From the NCBI RefSeq assembly GCF_023065955.2, contig NW_026622997.1, positions 17,402,001 through 17,466,000 on the forward strand: a DNA stretch of 64,000 nt, in the 5' to 3' direction. The notes beneath the pieces were generated by a model, which saw only the letters and a list, made by a program, of their open reading frames with translations, searched no databases and had not been told where the DNA came from. The position numbers and the translations under genes were made by a program. Every line of letters starts with the position of its first letter. The stretch's first letter is position 1. Origin of the DNA: Ursus arctos. Lineage: Eukaryota; Chordata; Mammalia; Carnivora; Ursidae. Below, in pieces: positions 56,624 to 64,000 of this stretch.

Positions 56624-56794
56624 AAAATGGGGATGTTAACATCTATCTTATAGTTGTTTTAAGGATTAAATAAGATAATATGTGCATCTTGTTGGAACTT
56701 CGGAGGTTGCAGACTGTTAGAACTCTCTTCTAACTTAGGTAAAAACAAAAGAAAGCCCTGCCTTTCATTAAACTAAAGATGCCACCAGCTTTAA

Positions 56795-56895
56795 GATACC
56801 TCACGCCCAAGACGGGGCTCGAACTCACAACCCCGAGATCAGGACCTGAGCTGAGATCAGACACTTCACTACCTGAGCCCCCCAGGAGCTCCAAG
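56795..56895 (-). mobile_element. Can-SINE, short type, in SIRT5 intron 4
   Basis: Reversed 'gggctcgaactcacaacccc ... ctgagccccccaggagctcc' with no CT domain. Possible duplication 'aagatacMtcac' around it. Confidence 0.85.
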
Positions 56896-56899
56896 ATAC

Positions 56900-57932
56900 A
56901 TCACATGTTTAATGTGACCCTCACAAAGAAAATAGTCTGCCCAAACCGTGATATATTATCCCGTAGAGTTGTCATTTTGTACTGACAGAAGCAGTTTGTG
57001 CAAACTTACTTAGACACAGAGTTTTAGAAACGATATCACATTTAGGCACATAAAACATAATATGCTTGTGCGTATAAAAACATCCAGAACTCATTTTCTT
57101 CCTCAAATGGCCCCTCAGTGGTTCGTCGGCTGAAATGGCCAGGGCTGGCGTTTGTCCCATCAGGCCACCGAGAGTAACAAGCAAGTCCCTGCACACCCCT
57201 CACCCATCACCGTTCCCCGTTAGCAGGTGTGCGAGTGCGGGCTACGACAGCCACCACACACCTACCGTCCGGCCCGGTACCAGTGGTAGGACCCGTGGTA
57301 GGACCGTGAGGGAAGACGGCTGTAGTAAGACGGACAACGCAGGGACACTGACTCACAAAACTGAGGAGTCTTAGGGTGGGGCTGACGTCGCTGTGTCCTC
57401 TGTCGCCCCGCCTCCCGCTCTCCCTCCCCAGGGAAAGCCCCACTTCTCCCCCTGCCCTTCTTCTGCCTCCGTGCCCCAGGCCAGTGAACGAAGCTGGGGA
57501 TGGCCTTGCTTGGGTCACATCCCTCCCTTCGGCCAAAGGCTGCAAAGTGGATTAGGTACCGTGATTGGACCGGTCTGGAGCGTGGGCCTTAGCGTGTATT
57601 TTGGGATGGGACCGACAGCTCCATCCACTCGGCCTAGGGAGGGAGAGAGATGGCTCCCCGAGGAAGGAATGCTGGACAGAACGGAGCAACGCACGTGCAC
57701 TCTGACGTGTGCTGGGCTCGGCGGGGTGCTGGGCACAAGGCGAACATCTGAGGAATTACAGTCACTGTTATCGTCTCAGCTCAAGAAATGGTCGCTAGTT
57801 TTAACAATTATTTGCTTCATGTAGTAATCGGTTATGTACTTACTGAGCTGCTTTTGTAGAAAAGATTCAAAATTTGTTAGATTGAAATTAAGATTTTGCA
57901 AATACATCCAAGGTATGGAAGGTTTATCAATA
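56900..57932 (+). other. SIRT5 intron 4, middle, repeat-poor
   Basis: GC- and CpG-richer at 57200-57760 than the rest of the intron. ORFs of 112 and 143 codons (57207-57824) show no recognisable domain. No repeat recognised. Confidence 0.45.
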
Positions 57933-57944
57933 ATATACTTGGTA

Positions 57945-58142
57945 GGGGCGCCTGGGTGGCACAGCGGTTAAGCGTCTGCCTTCGGCTCAGGGCGTGATCC
58001 TGGCATTCTGGGATCGAGCCCCACATCAGGCTCCTCCGCTATGAGCCTGCTTCTTCCTCTCCCACTCCCCCTGCTTGTGTTCCCTCTCTCGCTGGCTGTC
58101 TCTCTCTCTGTCAAATAAATAAATAAAATCTTAAAAATATAT
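57945..58142 (+). mobile_element. Can-SINE, youngest subtype, in SIRT5 intron 4
   Basis: Head 'ggggcgcctgggtggcacag', young body. Perfect duplication atatacttggta at 57933-57944 and 58143-58154, about 330 bases before exon 5. Confidence 0.97.
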
Positions 58143-58473
58143 ATATACTTGGTAAACCAGGCCCTTCGGTTTACTTTGGCGGCGCCTACCCTGCTGACCA
58201 CTTCAAATCCACCTGCTCATAGGGGTCATTCGAGAGCTCCTTCGTCAGGTGGTAAGTGATTTATCTCTCTCCTTCCAGATTGCAGAGTCCGGGAGGCACG
58301 TGCTATCAGCTTGCTCAGGACCGCTACACGCCTTTGCATTTCCCGATACCTAGGGCAGGCCCATCTGCTAAAATGAACCCATAAAAACGCAATCATTCTG
58401 TACCCTTTCAGACATGGAGACAATTGCTCTTGATTGTACCAAATTCTGGTCTTGTTTAATTCGTGTTTTTCAG

Positions 58474-58561
58474 GTAGCTTATTTAAAACTCGCTGTACCT
58501 CTTGTGGCATCGTGGCTGAGAATTACAAGAGTCCAATTTGTCCAGCTTTGTCAGGAAAAGG
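58474..58561 (+). CDS. SIRT5: SIRT5 exon 5: residues 159-188, first zinc cysteine pair
   Basis: The acceptor is 'gtgtttttcag|gtagc' and the donor 'aaaagg|gtaatt'. 88 nt, entered in phase 1 and left in phase 2. The translation [20 protein letters not shown] continues to [10 protein letters not shown]. Cys166 and Cys169 (CTSC) are the first half of the structural Zn2+ site. Ile171 replaces Val of the human protein as I recall it. Intron 4 before it (2.9 kb) holds three SINE copies. Confidence 0.96.
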
Positions 58562-58639
58562 GTAATTATCCTGCCCTCCGGAACGAGTGTGTGCTGTTTT
58601 CTCTTTTCAGTTGAATATAAATGTAAGGAAATTGAACGT

Positions 58640-59060
58640 TAGCTTAGGATTCCTATGGATATTTGTGAGAAATTAGACTAGATACAGTACAGCCAAATGG
58701 TAAAAGAAATATCTTGCTCAAAATTTACGATGCTAAGTGAAAACCACAGGCTCTCTTATCTAATACGATCCCAACACAGACACACAACGCACCCCCTTCG
58801 TGTTGGTGTATCAGTATACAGGTAAAAGACCAGGAGAAAATACAACAAAATATTACCAGTGATTATCAAGAGTGGTGGGATGATGGGAAATGTTGATTTC
58901 TTCTTTATAACTTTCTAGACTTTTCTTACAATTCTGTGATGAACATGTACTATTATTATAATTAGGGAAAAAATAAGAGTAGACTCGGAATATTGAGAAA
59001 AATTTTACCTGGTCATTTTAAATCAGTATAAATTATACAAGTAATATATTAATACAGTAT
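58640..59060 (+). repeat. L1M/HAL1-type LINE fossil in SIRT5 intron 5
   Basis: 'attaccagtgattatcaaga', 'ttcttctttataactttcta' and 'gtgatgaacatgtactatta' follow an old LINE 3' consensus in sense. Confidence 0.55.
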
Positions 59061-59354
59061 CAGTGCAGAAGAGTCTAATTATGAGGACGTATACAGTGCG
59101 TATCATGAAACTCCCCCTTAACACACCGGCTGCTCCATCCCCTCCCCACATAGAAGTTCCGTCTCTTGAGGTAAAGTCACAGTGGTTAACTGCTTGGTGT
59201 CTGTCCTTCTTGTGCCCTTCTGAGTTAACGTGTACTAATTATGGGTTTTGAACCATATGCTGCCAGGCAAATATCCAGACTTACTGGGTTATGTTATCTC
59301 TTTGTTCTTTGATTATACCAATGACAGTTTCTTTTCTAATACTGTTTACTTCAG

Positions 59355-59408
59355 TGCTCCAGACCCTGAAACTCAAGATGCCAGGATCCCAGTGGAGAAA
59401 CTTCCCCG
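59355..59408 (+). CDS. SIRT5: SIRT5 exon 6: residues 188-206, 54-nt cassette between zinc cysteine pairs
   Basis: The acceptor is 'tacttcag|tgctcc' and the donor 'ccccg|gtgggt'. Exactly 54 nt, phase 2 on both sides, so skipping keeps the frame. It encodes the loop APDPETQDARIPVEKLPR between CTSC and CEEAGC. Human SIRT5 has a described isoform missing residues 189-206 (recalled, not checked), which is this exon. The acceptor tract 'actgtttacttcag' is modest, consistent with variable inclusion, but that is inference. Confidence 0.95.
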
Positions 59409-59502
59409 GTGGGTAAAAAAAACGTGGATCCGTGTTTGGTTTTCCAGATTGTGAAAAAAAGAAGGGAATCAAAATCTAAGTTCATTTTGTGAGGTGTCTC
59501 TT

Positions 59503-59697
59503 ATTTTTTTTTTTAAGATTTTTTTATTATTTGAGAGAGGGAAAGCCTGAGAGAGCATGAGTAGGGGGGAGGAGCAGAGGGAGAGGGAGAAGCAGACTCT
59601 CTGCTGAGCAGGAAGCCCGATGTGGGGCTCGATCCCGGGACCCTAAGATCATGACCTGAGCCAAAGGCAGGCGATTAACTGATTGAGCCACCCAGGC
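59503..59697 (-). mobile_element. Can-SINE in SIRT5 intron 6, ends eroded
   Basis: Reversed older SINE 95 bases after exon 6, head cut to 'gagccacccaggc'. No target duplication seen. Confidence 0.9.
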
Positions 59698-59699
59698 AT

Positions 59700-61092
59700 C
59701 AGTGCAGAAACCAGTCCTGACCTACGAGACCAAGGGCAAATAGGCAAAGGCGAACCAAACGCGGTGAGAAACTGCTTCTTTCTGGTCTCTTTTTGCTTTG
59801 TGTTGTGATGGGAGAATTTGAGGTCTGGAAGGTTCCTGGGCAGACCTGATGCTCCAGGTGCGTATCTGGTGTGTATAACGTGTAGAGGCCGGCCTCTTGT
59901 ATTATCTTCACCTTCCTCGTCGTCATCAGTGTTATCAATCCAGGGGAAAGAAGGCAGTAAAAGATCTTGCAAAGGTGAAATTACAGGACCAAACGGATTT
60001 TTATAGATTACGATAAACCCTAGAGAGATTTTTTTATCTCAGTTTTTCAAAGCCAGATGTTACCACAGTGTTTCCTAAACTATTTCATAGAGCACTGGAT
60101 CCATGTGATGTTGAAGGGCATTACTTGAAAAAAAGATGTTATGTGCTCAAATAAATCTGGAAACCACAGATTAAACAAAGTTGGAGTATGTTTGTTTTCC
60201 TGCAGGACTTCTCAGTGCATTTCATATGCTGAAGTACACTGTTCCTCCTTAAAAAGTGGTTATATGTTAATATTTCACTGGTTTATTTAACCACAGAACT
60301 CTCTTCATGATTCTTAGTAAGGGTTTTCATTATCGAATTCTAAAAAGACAGACAACAGGCCCTTGAGAGGGTTTTGGTAATTGGCCCTGGAGAACTTGGC
60401 TGTGGTTATGGCAAGAAAAAGGTGAATCTGAGGAGACAAGAAAGGAGGTCATTGATGAGACCAGCAGGTGGTTGGGGTGTTAGAGGCAGGTCTGTGCCAG
60501 GTTCCTCCCAGGCAGCCACACCGATGCATGTGGTGAAGTAGCTGGGAAAGAGAAAGCTGCTGTTAAAACCCCAAATCCAACCGCGTCAATGTTGGAGATC
60601 CAGTTGGCTTGATCCGAGCTTCACGGATCAGGCAGCATGCCATCTAGCAGACAGGAAGGAGCTCCGAGGAGCCACACACAATGGAAGACTTTCAAAGGCC
60701 GAAGGAGGCAGGGCAAGGAAGTCTTTCTAGCGAAGAGGTATTACGTCTTGGTTGACTGACGTGGGGCTTAGCACAAGTGACTCCATTTTGGGCCTGTTGT
60801 CTGTGTTTTTAAACACTGTTTAGAAAGGAAATGTGAAGGTTGGCCGACACACATTTGTCAGCAACCCAGTGCATCCAGACAAAATAAAAACTTGATGAGG
60901 GCCATTAAAATGAGTACTTTCTATTCAGGATAAGCTCACATGGTCTGGAAGTGGAGGAATAGACAATAAGAAGGATCAGAGCCACCCATCTGGATAGACT
61001 GGATCTGGGGTACCCCTGCCCTTCCTCTGATCCACCTGGGCAGACCTGGCGGGGCAGGTGTTGGGGTTGGGTGAAGGTCAATGTTCTTACAG
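59700..61092 (+). other. SIRT5 intron 6, remainder
   Basis: No repeat or additional exon recognised. A minus-strand ORF at 60936-61259 overlaps exon 7 as a shadow. Confidence 0.55.
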
Positions 61093-61216
61093 GTGTGAAG
61101 AGGCAGGGTGCGGCGGCCTGCTGAGACCTCACGTGGTGTGGTTTGGAGAAAACCTGGATCCTGCCATTCTGGAGGAGGTTGACAGAGAGCTGACCCTCTG
61201 CGACCTATGTCTAGTG
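61093..61216 (+). CDS. SIRT5: SIRT5 exon 7: residues 206-247, second zinc pair and active-site wall
   Basis: The acceptor is 'gttcttacag|gtgtgaag' and the donor 'ctagtg|gtaggt'. 124 nt, phase 2 to phase 0. It encodes [20 protein letters not shown] and then [21 protein letters not shown]. Cys207 and Cys212 complete the Zn2+ site. [10 protein letters not shown] is the conserved substrate-binding strand motif of the sirtuin family. The preceding intron is 1.7 kb with one old SINE. Confidence 0.96.
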
Positions 61217-61665
61217 GTAGGTCATTCCCTTCCCTGATCCTTGAGATTTTCTGGAACACCAGGACTAGGGTAGGAGTTCAGTGTTTTTCCTCCCTCCCAC
61301 CCCCCCTTCCTTTCTTCTCTGTTCCCTCTCCTTCCTTCCCCCTCCTAATTTGTGTGTTGAGATGTCCTGTGGTACCCTATGGAAAGATGAAGAAACCATG
61401 AATGTGAATTGATCTTGAATGCGAAACTATGTAAGACCATGTCTTGGGCTTCACAAAGCCTCTTCCCACCACAAAAAAAAAAAACAAAAAACAAAAACAA
61501 AAAAAAAACCCCATGATTTTGAAAGTACTCTATGCTCATTATTAAATTTGAGAAAATACAAAAAAACTACAAAATTATAAAGAAGAAATTAGAAATCACC
61601 AATAACTCTATCATCCAGAAATTGCCACTGTTAGCATTTTAGTATATATTTTTTTCTAGATCAGA

Positions 61666-61886
61666 AGTGAGAAACTATGGCCTTTGGGCCAGATCTGGGC
61701 TGCCACTTGTTTTTGTAAATAAAGTTTTATTGGAACACAGCCATGTCCATTCTTCTGTATTGTCTATGGCTGCTTTCACACTGTGATGGCAGAGTTGACT
61801 ATTTGTGATGGAGACTGTCTGGCTTACAAAGCCTAAAAAAATTACTATCTGGCCCTTTACAGAAAATCATTTGCCCACCCCTGGTC
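61666..61886 (-). mobile_element. hAT-type non-autonomous element nested in LINE
   Basis: 'gtaaataaagttttattgga', 'acacagccatgtccattctt', 'tatggctgctttcacactgt' and 'atctggccctttacagaaaa' match a well-known mammalian MER repeat in reverse. Flanks ttctagat / gtctagac are a decayed 8-bp duplication. Confidence 0.72.
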
Positions 61887-62021
61887 TAGACCTTTTCTTA
61901 TGCAGATATATACGTATTGTTTTAAAATTCAGAAATGGGTTCAGACTGTACGTTCTGGTTTGAAACAACCTTATTCATGTATATTCCATGTCAGTATATC
62001 CACAAATCTGCATCATCTTTT

Positions 62022-62220
62022 TTTTTTTTTTTAAGATTTTTATTTATTTATTTGACAGAGATAGAGACAGTCAGCGAGAGAGGGAACACAAGCAGAGGGA
62101 GTGGGAGAGGAAGAAGCAGGCTCATAGAGGAGGAGCCTGATGTGGGGCTCGATCCCAGAACGCCGGGATCACGCCCTGAGCCGAAGGCAGACGCTTAACC
62201 GCTGTGCCACCCAGGCGCCC
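62022..62220 (-). mobile_element. Can-SINE, young, in SIRT5 intron 7
   Basis: Reversed young subtype ('gacagagatagagacagtca') with 'gtgccacccaggcgcccc' head. Perfect duplication ctgcatcatctttt at 62008-62021 and 62221-62234. Confidence 0.96.
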
Positions 62221-62445
62221 CTGCATCATCTTTTAATTGGCTGCATGGTGTTCTGTTGCTTGGCTGTAAAAGGAGATATTTCACCAATCCTCTGTTTTTG
62301 GACATTGAGGCCATTTCACATTTTGGTATTTTAAATAATGCTACGGTGAATATTCTTAGATATAACTTCTGAGCATGCTCTTCAGACCTTTTCCTTAGGG
62401 CATACTTCCCTAGAAGTGGACGTAACTGGACAAAGGGTGTGCATA

Positions 62446-63056
62446 TTTCAGAACTTCCTTAATGTGTCTTTAAAAGCAGAAGCGCTTTCTCATGGGCGCA
62501 TATTCATTCAGCCAGTGTTTATTGAGCGCGTCCCAGTGTCGCGTCGGTGCTCATGACTGATGATCAAATGAGAAAAGCTGGTTCGTACAGCATAGTCTGG
62601 ACTTTCCTTTCTTGGAAAGCACATTTGTAAATACGTATTTGTAGGGAAAAACCTGAAAGAATATATATGAAAATGTGGAAGAGTGGTTATCTTGGGGTAG
62701 GAGGGTTATGAATGACACGTATCTATTTCTTCTTTGAATTTTCTAATGTTAAAAAAAAAAAAACCACATGGATTATTGGCATCGCCTCCCAGAGCAGAAA
62801 CAAAACCGAACCATTCGTCTGTTGTTCTCTCCATTTGTGCTCCTTGTCTTCCAGCACATTCTTCTAGTGATCAGCTGAAAGGGTGCCTCCCAGCTTTCCG
62901 TCTGTCCCTCAGAAGCACCCCATTGATCCCACCCTGCTTAGCTTCCCTCACATCTGTAACCGCAAACCGGCCTGAGTTTATGTAATGTTTTCTGAAAGAA
63001 TGTTTCTTTCCCCTGTAATGAGGTCACTTGTCCGTTTCCCTTCGTTTGCTTCGTAG
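62446..63056 (+). other. SIRT5 intron 7, right end
   Basis: 62600-62745 is weakly LINE-like, ending in a 13-14-base A run; otherwise no repeat. Acceptor for exon 8 at 63056. Confidence 0.5.
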
Positions 63057-63172
63057 GTGGGAACTTCCTCCGTGGTTTATCCTGCCGCCATGTTCGCGCC
63101 GCAGGTGTCTGCGCGGGGAGTGCCAGTGGCGGAATTCAACATGGAAACCACCCCAGCCACCAACAGATTCAG
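63057..63172 (+). CDS. SIRT5: SIRT5 exon 8: residues 248-285, NAD adenine-binding end
   Basis: The acceptor is 'ttgcttcgtag|gtgggaac' and the donor 'attcag|gtacgg'. 116 nt, leaving two bases of codon 286. It encodes [20 protein letters not shown] followed by [22 protein letters not shown] and the EFN motif contact NAD+ ribose and adenine in sirtuins. The expected final exon (human ending ...HENETVS) is not in the 828 bases that follow and must lie outside the window. Confidence 0.96.
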
Positions 63173-64000
63173 GTACGGGGGTCACCAAGGTGGGAGATAG
63201 AAGGTACTGAGCAGATGTAGCTACGTCGTCTGAACGGATCTTACCTACTGTTCTCATTAAAACAAAAAGAGACACAGTTTATGTTTTCTAATTTCGTCTG
63301 TTTTGATGGAAGAACAAAATATCGTTACCTGTAGACCAAAGGCAGCTGTGCCTTTTTCCAGGGAATTTGCCTTAGGGCTTTTGTGGTTCACATTTTGAAA
63401 GTTCTTTGATGAACATTTTCAGAGTTCTTGGATTCTGTAGGCTTGGCTTTCATTTGTATTTTTCAGGGAGAGTCGGTAATGGCGTTTAGGCATAGGTGAG
63501 TTGAATACCCAGCACGCAGCCGGGGAGGTGCCCGTGCGGACCTTCATGACCCGCTGTTCCCCCGGGGGGCGGCCTGGGTGAGCTCTTCTTTGGTTTTGTT
63601 GCCAAATATCTGCCAAATTGCCAGATATCCTCAGAACTAGTACTTGGGGCCATGTCGTGGTGCTGATCCTGTCTCCCATGTTTGTGTGGAAAGTGGAGAC
63701 CATCAGACTATGTGTTTTTAGCCTCATTCTGAGTTCTATTTTATCCTTATCTTCATTTTGCTTTCTTTTTTCACCTTTCACCTTTTTTCACCTTTTGTCT
63801 TCCCTTTTTAATTGTTTATATATTTTTATCGGTCTGCTTATTTCCTTTCTAGAATAAGGTGGAACATAACCTGCATCAGTGCTCTTACAGAAAATACATA
63901 ACTCGCAAAGAAATACAAATAAATAAAATACAAAACTTCACTGAAACTTGTTAGCATTACGTTAGCCAGTGGTTGTCACCTCAGCTTCATATTTAAAAAT
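63173..64000 (+). other. SIRT5 intron 8, partial
   Basis: Starts gtacgg. T-rich at 63740-63860. No exon encoding the expected C-terminal 25 residues is present, so the intron continues past the window. Confidence 0.7.

Larger units (their letters stand above)
61525..62445 (-). repeat. Old LINE (L1M/HAL1-type), antisense, split by hAT and SINE
   Basis: 'agaagaaattagaaatcacc', 'gccactgttagcattttagt', 'tcagactgtacgttctggtt', 'aattggctgcatggtgttct' and 'aatgctacggtgaatattct' are consecutive parts of an old LINE 3' region in reverse, separated by two insertions. Confidence 0.65.
40090..64000 (+). other. SIRT5: SIRT5 gene, partial (promoter, exons and introns; last exon outside window)
   Basis: Seven coding exons joined by GT/AG sites give one open frame matching sirtuin 5 from the initiator Met to codon 285, plus two bases of codon 286. 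Cumulative exon lengths (115, 134, 226, 88, 54, 124 and 116 nt) keep frame throughout. The remaining 25 residues expected from the 310-residue human protein must lie right of the window. SIRT5 is a class III sirtuin of the mitochondrial matrix (also cytosol) that removes succinyl, malonyl and glutaryl groups from lysines, consuming NAD+; carbamoyl phosphate synthetase 1 is a classic substrate. No frameshift or internal stop is seen, so the gene looks functional. The left limit is set at the CpG island by inference; the true transcription start is not proven. Confidence 0.93.

Noticed and set aside
63961..64000. Possible start of an alternative last SIRT5 exon at the window end (tcag|cttcat or ccag|tggttg)
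   Set aside because: A human isoform with another C-terminus is recalled, but the acceptor tract is weak and only 15-30 bases are visible. Extending the window would decide.

Overview
This is vertebrate (mammalian) nuclear DNA, not prokaryotic. More than forty copies of the carnivore tRNA-Lys SINE (Can-SINE/SINEC: a 'cgcctgggtggctcag' head, a CT-rich middle and an AATAAA-rich tail, on both strands) place it in Carnivora. Many copies belong to the young 'ggctcagggcgtgatcc ... ctctcgctggctgtct' subtype, which I associate with bears and related arctoid caniforms. Genus and species cannot be fixed by reading alone. Most ORFs in this window are chance ORFs in repeats or GC-rich DNA; the coding signal is confined to small spliced exons.

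The one protein-coding gene I can support is SIRT5 (mitochondrial NAD-dependent lysine desuccinylase/demalonylase/deglutarylase), on the + strand in the right third. Coding exons lie at 47201-47315, 50508-50641, 55365-55590, 58474-58561, 59355-59408, 61093-61216 and 63057-63172. They join in frame through GT/AG sites to give residues 1-285 plus two bases of codon 286. By comparison with the 310-residue human protein, the last 25 residues lie beyond the right edge. All key residues are present at the human positions: Tyr102, Arg105, His158, and zinc cysteines 166, 169, 207 and 212. A CpG island at about 40.09-40.72 kb with Sp1-like boxes and an NRF1-like site is the probable SIRT5 promoter and first (non-coding) exon.

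Layout: 1-40 kb is intergenic DNA upstream of SIRT5, made of SINEs, several long L1 blocks (5.7-6.5, 7.9-9.5, 13.1-14.6, 18.2-21.2, 27.7-28.7, 29.3-32.9 and 34.5-36.4 kb), MIR and hAT-Charlie fossils, and a cluster of three related ERV1-like LTRs (21.25-24.47 kb). The 24.9-27.7 kb stretch lacks recognisable SINEs and LINEs. The 40-47 kb stretch is promoter plus first intron. From 47.2 kb on it is SIRT5 exons and introns, with an old Tigger-type DNA transposon (51.6-54.4 kb) in intron 3 and several SINE insertions with clean target-site duplications.

I found no CRISPR array, operon, phage, intact tRNA/rRNA gene or novel multigene system. The points most worth following up are a twin-priming inverted L1 that also seems to end inside ORF2, the frame-neutral 54-nt SIRT5 exon between the two zinc-binding cysteine pairs, young SINEs in SIRT5 introns that could be polymorphic, and the NRF1/Sp1 promoter island.
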